Below are positions 1 to 7,157 of a stretch of DNA of 64,000 nt, in pieces (within the stretch, counting starts at the first letter, position 1; every line of letters starts with the position of its first letter). A program made the position numbers and the translations under genes. Origin of the DNA: Kribbella sandramycini. GTDB lineage: Bacteria > Actinomycetota > Actinomycetes > Propionibacteriales > Kribbellaceae. The stretch covers positions 124,001 through 188,000 of the forward strand of contig NZ_JABJRC010000008.1 in the NCBI RefSeq assembly GCF_013131805.1, in the 5' to 3' direction. The notes beneath the pieces were generated by a model. It was given only the letters and a program-made list of their open reading frames with translations, ran no database searches and was not told the DNA's origin.

Positions 1-50
1 TTCATGAGGAATCGCCCCTTCTAGGCGTCCGCACCTACTCCTCGTGAGCA

Positions 51-78
51 GGTGTTCTAGTTCAGATACTAGAACACC
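51..78. promoter_or_regulatory. Spaced GntR-type operator at the left edge
   Basis: Perfect inverted repeat of GGTGTTCTAG and CTAGAACACC separated by 8 bases. The half-sites are identical to those of the palindrome upstream of the GntR gene at 935-950, so the same regulator probably binds here. It lies downstream of the GntR gene and would control a gene transcribed leftwards out of the window. No promoter was assigned. Confidence 0.6.
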
Positions 79-125
79 TATCGCAGGTCTTCAAGCCCGA
101 ATCGCAACGAATCTTCAGCAGGGGG

Positions 126-143
126 TTGACACGTAACCGTCAA
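126..143. repeat. Repeat copy 1 (TGACACGTAANNGTCA family)
   Basis: TTGACACGTAACCGTCAA is an inverted repeat (TTGAC/GTCAA arms around 8 bases). A second copy follows at 155-170 and a third lies near the other end of the element at 3628-3643. Candidate integrase or excisionase arm site, or a regulator site. The role is inferred. Confidence 0.5.
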
Positions 144-154
144 GCGGTGCGGGA

Positions 155-170
155 TGACACGTAAGGGTCA
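155..170. repeat. Repeat copy 2 (TGACACGTAANNGTCA family)
   Basis: TGACACGTAAGGGTCA, 29 bases after copy 1 in the same orientation and overlapping the stop codon of the GntR gene. The core ACGTAA and the TGAC/GTCA arms are conserved; only two central bases vary. Confidence 0.5.
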
Positions 171-911
171 ATCCCCGAGGCGGCCGCGGTAAGTGATCCG
201 GCCATACGTGATGCTCTCGCCGTACTCCAGAACGTCGCCCTTGTCGTCGTAGATCCAGTTACGACCCACTGAGATCAGCGCACCTTCGTCCAGCCCAAGG
301 CTTTCCGCTTGGTCGGCTGTTGCAATCGCCGGTTCGAACTGGTCCTGCCAGGCGTCGACGGTTCGCTTGAGGGTGTTGGCGACGTACATGAAGGTGCCTT
401 CGCGAATCCGCTCCGGACTCAGCAGAAGCGGGGCGCGCTTGGCCAGGTCTCCTCGAAAGTACGAGCTGGACGCCGAGATCGGCTTGCCATCGGCCCGGAA
501 GGTGCGGCGTACACGACGAATCACAGCGGAGCCGACCTTGACCCCCAACGCGTCCGCGACCTGCTCAGACGCCTCCCAGAGGTCAGCCTCAGTGATCTTC
601 GCGTACTGCCCGGTGGGATAGACCTTGCCAGTGCGACGAGCCTTGCCGACTCGATCGTTGGCAGCCCTCCCCCGCTCTTCCTCCGTCGTGACGATACTTC
701 CGACACCACGCTCCGGCTTGATGTATCCCTCAGCGCGGAGCGACGACAGCGCCTTCTGTGCGGTCGCAATTGCCACGCCGTAGTCGCGCATCAGCGAGCG
801 CACGGACGGCACCAGATCGCCGGCCTGCAGGTCGCCGTTCGAGATCCGCGCACGAATCTCGTTAGCGATCTGCTGATACGGGGGCGCCGGGCGCTCCAAC
901 TTCGGGGGCAT
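168..911 (-). CDS. GntR/HutC-family transcriptional regulator
   Basis: 247-aa DNA-binding repressor. The N-terminal winged helix spans about residues 11-78 with the family pattern (GDLQAGDLVPS, a GVAIATAQKAL recognition region, then EGYIKPERGVGS). Residues about 95-240 form a UTRA ligand-binding domain. A perfect 16-bp palindrome lies 24 bp upstream of its start codon (935-950), which points to autoregulation. Related sites precede purC (2021-2036) and a leftward gene (51-78). GntR/KorSA-type regulators are common on actinomycete integrative conjugative elements, which fits the tRNA-derived attachment site at 3773-3825. The ligand is unknown. Confidence 0.9.
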   Translation of the reverse strand: MPPKLERPAPPYQQIANEIRARISNGDLQAGDLVPSVRSLMRDYGVAIATAQKALSSLRAEGYIKPERGVGSIVTTEEERGRAANDRVGKARRTGKVYPTGQYAKITEADLWEASEQVADALGVKVGSAVIRRVRRTFRADGKPISASSSYFRGDLAKRAPLLLSPERIREGTFMYVANTLKRTVDAWQDQFEPAIATADQAESLGLDEGALISVGRNWIYDDKGDVLEYGESITYGRITYRGRLGD

Positions 912-934
912 GCTGAACCTTCACGTCTCCAATC

Positions 935-950
935 GGTGTTCTAGAACACC
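935..950. promoter_or_regulatory. GntR operator, perfect palindrome
   Basis: GGTGTTCTAGAACACC is fully self-complementary. It sits in the short gap between the small gene at 981-1172 and the GntR start at 911, where it would overlap the GntR promoter. Its half-sites recur at 51-78 and, with three mismatches, at 2021-2036. Confidence 0.75.
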
Positions 951-980
951 ACCATCATAGGCTCTGGAGCGCGTGAGGGG

Positions 981-1172
981 CTAGTACTCGTCCGGCGCGT
1001 TGATGCGATCCACGCCACCGTATCCAGTTGCCGCAACGGACCGGGCAATCTCAACATCAGCAGGGTCCGGAGCGGTTCCCTGCTCCTTCGCCGCAAGGAG
1101 GCGCTTGTGGACCTTCTGCAGCTCCAGAACGTCGGCGAGACGGGCTTCCTGAATCTCTTCCCAAGTGCTCAT
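981..1172 (-). CDS. Small acidic hypothetical protein downstream of purC
   Basis: 63-aa protein with no family I recognise. It is charged and probably helical (STWEEIQEARLADVLELQK) with a short acidic C-terminus. The start chosen is the ATG two codons past the purC stop region. An in-frame GTG at 1184 would overlap purC by 10 nt. The tight spacing implies co-transcription and coupled translation with purC. It has no signal peptide or membrane segment. Function unknown; it may be an accessory to the purC-like enzyme. Confidence 0.65.
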   Translation of the reverse strand: MSTWEEIQEARLADVLELQKVHKRLLAAKEQGTAPDPADVEIARSVAATGYGGVDRINAPDEY

Positions 1173-1174
1173 CG

Positions 1175-2017
1175 TCAGTCCCACTTCTGGCCTGTGATCC
1201 GCTCGTACATAGCAACGTAGCGAGCCCGCGTCTCCTCAACAACTGCAGGAGGGATCTCAGGCCCCGGAGGCGTCTTGTCCCATGTGCCGAGGTCCCGAGC
1301 CCAGTCACGAACGAACTGCTTGTCGAACGAGACCTGACGCTGACCGGGCTTCCAGTCCTCATCTCGCCAGTACCGCGACGAGTCCGAGGTCAGAACCTCA
1401 TCGGCCAGCACGAGCGACCCATCCTTGGCCAACCCGAACTCGAACTTCGTGTCCGCCAGATGCACACCACGGCCCTCAGTGATAGCTGTAGCGCGAGAGA
1501 ACAGCTCGAGCGTCTTCTCCTTCAACGTCAAGGCCAACTCAGCCCCAACAGCCTCTGAGACCTCATCAAAGGTCATCGGCTCATCGTGCCCATCCTCAGG
1601 CGCGGTCTTCGTCGTCGGAGTGAAGACCGGCTGAGGCAGCTTGTCCCCCTCCAACAGACCAGCCGGGATCTCAACCCCAGAGATCTTCCCCGACTCCTGA
1701 TACGCCTCCCACCCGAGGCCGGCCAAGTACCCACGAGCGATGCACTCGACCTGAACGATGTCCACCTGCTGACACCGAACCGCACGCCCCTCGAACTCAG
1801 CAGGCACATCAGTAGCCGAGATGACGTGATTCGGCATCACATCCGCCAACTGCTCGAACCACCACAGCGACAGACTCGTCAGCAGCTTCCCCTTGTCAGG
1901 GATCGGCGTAGGCAGCACCACGTCATAGACCGACACCCGATCAGTCGCAACCAGGATCACCTCCCCCGGGCGATCGCTGTACACATCCCGAACCTTGCCC
2001 CGATGCAGCAGCTCCAC
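1175..2017 (-). CDS. purC: Phosphoribosylaminoimidazole-succinocarboxamide synthase (SAICAR synthetase)
   Basis: 280 aa, full length for PurC. The family catalyses ATP-dependent condensation of CAIR with aspartate in purine synthesis. Visible signatures are GKVRDVY near the N-terminus, DRVSVYDVV, CIARGYLAGLGW, and DTKFEFG followed by LADEVLTSDSSRYW in the ATP/substrate region. Start is GTG, with an operator-like sequence only 3 bp upstream. The setting is odd: it lies inside an apparent mobile element, next to a GntR regulator, with no other pur genes. It may be an element-borne duplicate of the housekeeping enzyme or a specialised paralogue; the rest of the genome is needed to tell. Confidence 0.9.
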   Translation of the reverse strand: MELLHRGKVRDVYSDRPGEVILVATDRVSVYDVVLPTPIPDKGKLLTSLSLWWFEQLADVMPNHVISATDVPAEFEGRAVRCQQVDIVQVECIARGYLAGLGWEAYQESGKISGVEIPAGLLEGDKLPQPVFTPTTKTAPEDGHDEPMTFDEVSEAVGAELALTLKEKTLELFSRATAITEGRGVHLADTKFEFGLAKDGSLVLADEVLTSDSSRYWRDEDWKPGQRQVSFDKQFVRDWARDLGTWDKTPPGPEIPPAVVEETRARYVAMYERITGQKWD

Positions 2018-2020
2018 CCC

Positions 2021-2036
2021 ACTGTTCTAGCACACC
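2021..2036. promoter_or_regulatory. Probable GntR operator at the purC start
   Basis: ACTGTTCTAGCACACC matches the 935-950 palindrome at 13 of 16 positions and keeps the central TGTTCTAG. It ends 3 bp before the purC GTG, so binding would block initiation of purC and the small downstream gene. Confidence 0.6.
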
Positions 2037-2056
2037 GCGTGCCGACTTCGACGCAG

Positions 2057-3145
2057 CTACCCTTGCCGTTCGCCTTCATCGGACGCGGCCCCTATCTCCG
2101 GGACAGTCTCAGGTGGTTTGCGTGCAGCCCTTAGCTGCACCAACTTGGCATTCCCTTCCGACGTCAGAGTCCAATAGATGTTCGAGTCATTGATTGGATG
2201 ACGCCGATCACTTCGCACGATCAACCCGAGAGCAGTGAACTGCACAAGGATGTCTTGGAAGCTCTCCTGCATAAACTCTGATTTCTTGATATCGAATTTT
2301 TCGAGCGTCTTCTCGTGCGAACCATCTTCTTCGCTGATGCTACGGGCGATAGCATTCAATCCTGACAGCAGGTCAGACTCACTTGCTTCCACAAGAAGCC
2401 TAGGCCCTACCGCGGAGAAGAGTCGGTCCCAAGTCGTTTCGAACTGGCCCCAGATCCTCTTAGTGACGCCATCCTCCATGTATCTAAATAGAACTTTTAC
2501 ATGCGCCGCGTCCTCGCCGTTGGCTAACTCGACGCTGCCCGGTAGCCGATCACGCTGAGTGGTTGCGAGCTCGGTTGTTAATTCGACAACGCGAGCTCGG
2601 AGCTCTACGAGTTCTCTCTCGACTTCCGGGGTTAATGCATTCTTAGCTCGAACCCAACCCTCCGCAGGATGTGTCTTTCTAATCTGAATTAGACTCTTCG
2701 CCACCTGGCCACCGAGTCCTGTTGGCGAATCCCAGTACTTCACCATGCGATTGCCAACTTTTTTGCGGAACACATCCAGCTTTGCTCGAAGTTCGTCATT
2801 AAGGTCGGTCTTATCTCCCGGAATAGATCCCGGTTCGCCGTGCAGGAAAGCCAGGATCGGCTTTCCCTGACTCTCCGCGTAATCAAACTCCATCTCCGTA
2901 TAGCTGATCTGCTGTTCCGGATCAACCGAGCCGTACCGTCCACCGATGACGATCAGATAATAGTCACAATCGTCAATCACTCGCTTGATTAGGGTCCATC
3001 TGTCATCGTTAGACGCGGGGAACAACTCCATCCCTGCGGGGATACAGTCAGCTTCCAGCAAAGTTTGGATTACTTCTTGCCGCTCTTCCAGCAGATCAAG
3101 ATATGTCGAACTGACAAAGACCTGCTCACGCTTCTCTATCGCCAC
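2057..3145 (-). CDS. DUF4062 domain protein
   Basis: 362 aa with an N-terminal DUF4062 domain (about residues 5-110). It shows the hallmark VFVSSTYLDLLEERQEV strand-helix, then ELFPASNDDRW, DYYLIVIGGRYGS and EMEFDYA. DUF4062 has a Rossmann-like fold and often sits at the N-terminus of STAND-type NTPases and other suspected defence proteins. Here it stands alone, followed by a coiled segment (about 180-205) and a C-terminal region resembling a winged helix (VQFTALGLIVRSD). GTG start without a clear Shine-Dalgarno. The DNA is visibly less GC-rich than its neighbours, which suggests recent acquisition. Function unknown; a defence role is inference only. Confidence 0.8.
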   Translation of the reverse strand: MAIEKREQVFVSSTYLDLLEERQEVIQTLLEADCIPAGMELFPASNDDRWTLIKRVIDDCDYYLIVIGGRYGSVDPEQQISYTEMEFDYAESQGKPILAFLHGEPGSIPGDKTDLNDELRAKLDVFRKKVGNRMVKYWDSPTGLGGQVAKSLIQIRKTHPAEGWVRAKNALTPEVERELVELRARVVELTTELATTQRDRLPGSVELANGEDAAHVKVLFRYMEDGVTKRIWGQFETTWDRLFSAVGPRLLVEASESDLLSGLNAIARSISEEDGSHEKTLEKFDIKKSEFMQESFQDILVQFTALGLIVRSDRRHPINDSNIYWTLTSEGNAKLVQLRAARKPPETVPEIGAASDEGERQG

Positions 3146-3772
3146 AACGGGAGGCTAGCGCGCATCCGTCGCCAGGTACAGAGTGCTTACTCGCGCCCAT
3201 CTGACAACTTTCTCTACGTCTTCAAGACGGGCCCCTGAGGGGCCCGAAAGCGCGCCGCCACCACAGGGCGGGCCGCCTGCCCGCCGCTCCGCTTCGCTGC
3301 GCTTGGGCGCGTCCCTTGGCTTGGCGCGCACGTGCCAAAGGGGGCCGGGTCGAAGACGGCAGAACTCGCCGTCAACGGCTCGACACCCCTTGGTCTTGCG
3401 ACTCACTTCCGAATCGACCAACCGCCCTGGGTGCGTGCCCTGGTCGGCCTGGACCGCGCGGGATACCGGATCGTCCCGACAGCAATCGTGGAAGGGACGG
3501 CCCTCCACGGCACGCGTCAAGAGCGCCTACGGCGTCGCTTCGCGATCGAGCAAGCTCGACTCTGGACACGCACCGCTCCGGACCTCAGGCGGCAGCTATC
3601 GGGACGATCCGGTGGCTTGGCCGCGGTTGACACGTAACTGTCAGCCGGGGCCGGGTGGTTGCAATTTCGGTTGCAGTTCGCCGTCGTTCACCCCGATCCG
3701 AGGGCGGTCGGACGCCGGGGTTGTGAGCCGTGGTGAACCTCCATGAACGCCGGAGGGTGCCCTCAGTTCGAA
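3146..3772. other. Gene-poor DNA at the element end
   Basis: About 630 bases with no convincing gene. Open frames exist on both strands but have no recognisable domains and arise from GC-rich composition. The stretch holds a GGGCCCCTGAGGGGCCC-like GC-rich inverted region near 3229-3246 and one copy of the TGACACGTAANNGTCA repeat at 3628-3643. It leads into the tRNA-derived attachment core. Confidence 0.5.
3628..3643. repeat. Repeat copy 3 (TGACACGTAANNGTCA family)
   Basis: TGACACGTAACTGTCA, same orientation as the copies at 126-143 and 155-170, about 130 bp from the tRNA-derived attachment core. A position this close to the core suits an arm-type site for a tyrosine integrase. This is inference. 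Confidence 0.5.
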
Positions 3773-3825
3773 CTTAAACCTCGCAGCCGAAAGGCATACG
3801 GGTTCGAATCCCGTCCCGGGCACCA
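3773..3825 (+). mobile_element. Attachment site: 3' fragment of tRNA-Leu(TAA)
   Basis: The sequence reads as the 3' part of a tRNA. It contains anticodon loop CTTAAAC (3773-3779), anticodon-stem strand CTCGC, a variable arm GCC-GAAA-GGC, T-stem and loop ACGGG-TTCGAAT-CCCGT (3798-3814), acceptor strand CCCGGGC, discriminator A, and an encoded CCA ending at 3825. The 5' half is absent: the preceding bases give no D-arm or matching GCCCGGG. A tRNA fragment starting at the anticodon loop is the classic attachment footprint of actinomycete integrative elements. The intact tRNA should lie at the other end, left of the window. Confidence 0.75.
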
Positions 3826-4095
3826 ACTGCACGACGGACGAACACCCCCGCCCGCTACGCGCCCGCTACTTCCTAGCTCCTTAACGCGCCCGCTCCACCC
3901 GCACCCCATCCACCCCCGGCTCAGCGCCGTCCTCCCCCACCCGGCTACCGCCGGCCCTCCGGGCTACATCCGGAAGAAGGCCCGCAGTCGAGGGCGTGGC
4001 GACAGTGGCCGGGCAGGCGCGAGTTAGTCAGGCATCCGAGCCGGACGGTGGGCGGGGCGACCGACGCAGGTCCGTCGCGGACAACACTTTGCTCG

Positions 4096-4677
4096 TCAGA
4101 GGTAGGGCTCCCAGACGGCGAACGCGAGGTGGAAGCTTTCTGCGGCCTGACTCGCCTTGAACCTCTCAACCATGATGCAGTCATCAGAATTGGGTGCACT
4201 TTCGCATCTCTTCGATGAGACCTTGCCGAGCGATGACGCGCTGGCACGAGTCGTTGCGAGCAGCTCCGAGAGTTCAGCGGGTGGATCTGCGATGGTCAGC
4301 GTCTTCGCCGCAACCTGCCCCTCCAGAGGAGCGCGTTGGACGACCAGACTGCAAGCTACCGCCTGCGCTTCGACCAATGAGTCGTCCCATTTGGTCAAAT
4401 CACACATTTGTTCGAAGTCCTCGACCAACTTCTGGTTCTTCGCTCGAAGGCCGGCAACCTTGCTTGCAACCTGCTGAACCGACATACCTGGAGTCGGCGA
4501 GATCGTCGCGGTAACCGTAACTGTCGGTGTAGCCGATCCCCGTTCGGATGGGCCGCCGCAACCGCCCAGGACGACGAGGATGCTCAGGACAACGCCAACG
4601 GCAGGGATCGTGTTCCTCTTCTTCAGTTGTGAGGACAGTCGCCATGCCAACCGCTGTGGCTGATACTTCGTGTTCAT
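4096..4677 (-). CDS. Putative lipoprotein
   Basis: 193 aa. The ATG at 4677 was chosen because a strong GGAGGGGG Shine-Dalgarno precedes it; longer forms lack one. A basic N-terminus is followed by a hydrophobic stretch and the lipobox-like LGGC near residue 40, then a Thr/Pro-rich spacer. The mature part is helical (VASKVAGLRAKNQKLVEDFEQ) with paired cysteines (MCDL, AVACSLV, RCESAPNSDDC). It is probably exported and lipid-anchored. No family recognised. It is the first gene past the attachment site and opposes the serine hydrolase. Confidence 0.7.
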   Translation of the reverse strand: MNTKYQPQRLAWRLSSQLKKRNTIPAVGVVLSILVVLGGCGGPSERGSATPTVTVTATISPTPGMSVQQVASKVAGLRAKNQKLVEDFEQMCDLTKWDDSLVEAQAVACSLVVQRAPLEGQVAAKTLTIADPPAELSELLATTRASASSLGKVSSKRCESAPNSDDCIMVERFKASQAAESFHLAFAVWEPYL

Positions 4678-4909
4678 TGTTCCCCCTCCGGGAAAGGGTG
4701 GTAGATCAGATCGCCCCCCGATCTGTTCCACCCTTGTTCGTGGCACGCTACTGCTCATCGAAACCAGCTTGAATCGCGGACTGGTATCGATCCTGGTCAA
4801 CGGCCGCGCGGTGTTTACCGCTTGAGGGTTGATGGTCCGGGAACAGTCGGGGTTGGGGAAGGGAACTGCCGGGTTCTGTGGGGCGGGCAGCCGGGTGAGG
4901 CTGATCGGC

Positions 4910-5986
4910 ATGAGACGAAGTGTTGGGGTTGTGGGGTTGGTGGTGGGGGCGTTGGTGGGGGCGCCGTTGAGTGCGGAGGCTGGGAGGGGTGGGTTGCAGC
5001 GGGAGTTGGATGGGGTGGTGGGGGTGGCTGGGGTGGGGGCTCAGGTTGAGGTGCGGGAGGGTCGGCGGGTTTGGCGGGGGCGGAGTGGGGTGGGGGAGGT
5101 GGGGACGGGGCGGGCGGTGCCGTTGGCGGGGCGGTTTCGGGTGGGGAGTGTGACGAAGACGTTTGTGGCGACTGCGGTTTTGCAGTTGGTGGGTGAGGGG
5201 CGGGTGGGGCTGGAAGATCCGGTGCTGAAGTGGTTGCCGGGGGTTCGGGCCGAGGGGGTGACGGTGCGGCAGTTGCTGGATCACACGAGTGGGTTGTACG
5301 ACGTGTTGAATACGTTGCCGCGGCCGCCGGAGGCGGAGTTTTATGCGAATCGGTGGCGGACATGGACGGCTGATGAGTTGATCGCCCGGGCGCTTGTGCA
5401 TCCGCCGACGTCCAAGCCTGGCGTGGTTTACAAGTACTCGAATACGAACTACTTGTTGCTCGGAGAGATTGTCGAGAAGGCCACCGGGGTTTCGTACGCC
5501 GAGGCGGTGGAGCGGCGGGTGATTCGGCCGCTCAGGTTGCGGGACACGTATTTTCCGGGGACGTCGACGGCAATCCAGGGGCCGCATGCGCATGGGTATG
5601 TGCCAGGCCCGGACGGCCCGCTCATCGACTACACGAAGATGAATCCGTCGGTGTTCGGGGCGGCCGGAGAGCTGATCTCGTCGACGCGGGATCTCGACAC
5701 CTTCATGACCGCGTTGCTGGGTGGGCGACTGCTGTCGCCGGAGCTGCTGCGCGCGATGAGGACGCCGGGTGTCGAGGGCGGGCGGTACGGGCTCGGGCTG
5801 ACTTGGCGGACGACGACGTGCGGGACGACGGTCTACGGGAACGACGGGGATGCGTTGGCGTATCAGACCTGGGTTTTCAGTACGGCGGATCGGCGTCAGC
5901 GAGTCGCACTGCTGTTGACGCCGAACTTCGACGTCGATTCGGATGACGTCGTGGATGCCTTTCTGGACAAGGCTTTCTGTGGTTAG
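4910..5986 (+). CDS. Serine hydrolase, beta-lactamase/D-Ala-D-Ala carboxypeptidase family
   Basis: 358 aa from the ATG at 4910, which gives a proper signal peptide (MRRSVGVVGLVVGALVGAPL, cleaved after AEA). The class C fold is marked by SVTK (catalytic Ser/Lys), LLDHTSGL and YKYSNTNY (the YxN motif). The family hydrolyses peptides or esters outside the cytoplasm; the substrate cannot be deduced. The first 150 codons use G almost exclusively in third positions, giving a strongly purine-rich strand. Its stop overlaps the stop of the convergent glycosylase gene by 4 nt. Confidence 0.85.
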   Translation: MRRSVGVVGLVVGALVGAPLSAEAGRGGLQRELDGVVGVAGVGAQVEVREGRRVWRGRSGVGEVGTGRAVPLAGRFRVGSVTKTFVATAVLQLVGEGRVGLEDPVLKWLPGVRAEGVTVRQLLDHTSGLYDVLNTLPRPPEAEFYANRWRTWTADELIARALVHPPTSKPGVVYKYSNTNYLLLGEIVEKATGVSYAEAVERRVIRPLRLRDTYFPGTSTAIQGPHAHGYVPGPDGPLIDYTKMNPSVFGAAGELISSTRDLDTFMTALLGGRLLSPELLRAMRTPGVEGGRYGLGLTWRTTTCGTTVYGNDGDALAYQTWVFSTADRRQRVALLLTPNFDVDSDDVVDAFLDKAFCG

Positions 5987-6801
5987 ACGTCGGCGAGTTC
6001 GCGGGCGCGGCGGAGTACGGCGTCCTGCATTTCCTCGGTGAGTTTGCCGGTGAAGGTGTTCTGCTGGCTGGGGTGGTAGCACCCGAGGACGGTCACGCCG
6101 TCGAGCTCGTGTTCGACGGCGTGGCCGAAGGCGGGCTTGGGTTTCGGGATGGTGGCGCCGAGGGAGGCCAGACCGGCCAGGAGGGCGTCGTAGCCGAACT
6201 TGCCGAGGGTGATGATGACTCGGGTGGTCGGGAGGACCAGCTCCAGTTCGCGGCGGAACCAGGGGGCGCAGGAGTCGCGCTCGTCCGGCGTTGGTTTGTT
6301 GGCGGGTGGAGCGCAGCGGACGGCGGCGATCATGCGGGTCGCGTACAGCTCGAGCCCGTCGCCGGCGTGTGAGCTGGTCGGCTGGTTGGCCAGCCCGACC
6401 CGGTGCAACGCCGCAAACAACCAGTCGCCCGACCGATCTCCGGTGAAGACGCGCCCGGTCCGGTTCCCGCCGTTCGCGGCCGGCGCCAGCCCGGCGATCA
6501 GAATCCGCGGCTCGGCCGCACCCCACCCCGGGATCGGCCGGCCCCAGTACGGCTCCCCCGCAAACGACTTTCGCTTGCTATGGGCAACATCTTCCCGCCA
6601 CTCGACCAACCGCGCACAGGCCCGGCACACCGAAACCCGAGCCTCCACCTCCCCCAGCTCCCCCACCGACGACAGCTCGACGACCTCCCCCGCCGTCCGA
6701 GCCACCGGTGTCCCCGCCGAAGCCGGGTCCCCCGGCCACCCCGCCCCCGGCGGCACCGGGCTCTCGAACAACTCCCCCGTCAACGGATGCGGCAACTTCA
6801 C
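5983..6801 (-). CDS. Uracil-DNA glycosylase, family 5 (UdgB type)
   Basis: 272 aa. It removes uracil and related deaminated bases from DNA to start base excision repair. Family 5 signatures are GLAPAANGGNRTGRVFTGD (motif 1, about 103-121), a cysteine pair CRACARL consistent with an Fe-S cluster ligand set, a further cysteine in AAVRCAPP, and the C-terminal motif GCYHPSQQNTFTG. Length is normal for actinobacterial members. Convergent with the serine hydrolase, and divergent from the flavoprotein remnant with an 18-bp gap. Confidence 0.88.
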   Translation of the reverse strand: MKLPHPLTGELFESPVPPGAGWPGDPASAGTPVARTAGEVVELSSVGELGEVEARVSVCRACARLVEWREDVAHSKRKSFAGEPYWGRPIPGWGAAEPRILIAGLAPAANGGNRTGRVFTGDRSGDWLFAALHRVGLANQPTSSHAGDGLELYATRMIAAVRCAPPANKPTPDERDSCAPWFRRELELVLPTTRVIITLGKFGYDALLAGLASLGATIPKPKPAFGHAVEHELDGVTVLGCYHPSQQNTFTGKLTEEMQDAVLRRARELADV

Positions 6802-6818
6802 CCCCTCAGACTAATCAG

Positions 6819-7157
6819 ATGAGCATCATCGGCGTCGTAGCCTCGGCCATCGGCGGACTGGACCAGCTGACCGACGGACTCATCCGTCCGCTCCTCGAGC
6901 GGGGACATCAGCCCGCCGTCACCTTCACCCCGACCGCCGCCGGCTGGCAGTCTCCGGACACATTCCAAACCCTCGAGCTGCTCACCGGTCTGGCGGTCCG
7001 GTCCCAGCCGCGGCGGCCGGCGTGGGCTGGGCATCTCGGCGTGCTGCGGCAGGCTGGGGTTGTGCTGGTGGAGTGGGAGTTGCTGGAGCCGAGGGAGGCT
7101 CACGGCCGCCGGCTGCCGTGGGGGCGAGTGCTGGCGGCCGTCGACGCGGTTAGCTGA
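6819..7157 (+). pseudogene. Flavoprotein, internally deleted
   Basis: 112-aa frame. Residues 1-65 match the start of actinobacterial flavoproteins of about 170-180 aa (GVVASAIGGLDQL, VTFTPTAAGW, LTGLAVR). From residue 67 it matches the C-terminal end of the same family (PAWAGHLGVLRQAG and GRRLPWGRVLAAVDA). The central part, normally holding the PATANT-type flavin-binding loop and an NQAL segment, is missing at the junction near 7011-7019. The deletion keeps the frame. It is probably non-functional as an FMN-binding protein. The family comparison is from memory, not a search. Confidence 0.6.

Noticed and set aside
3155-3750. Several overlapping open frames before the attachment site
   Set aside because: None has recognisable motifs or a good ribosome binding site; all follow the GC-rich composition.
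3641-3832. Minus-strand frame ending in a GTGFEP-type peptide
   Set aside because: It is the complement of the tRNA-Leu fragment; such 'GFEP' peptides are well-known false genes over tRNA T-arms.
4748-6526. Long minus-strand open frame opposite the serine hydrolase
   Set aside because: Pro/His/Arg-rich composition and no domains; the opposite strand encodes a clear serine hydrolase and the frame crosses two real genes.
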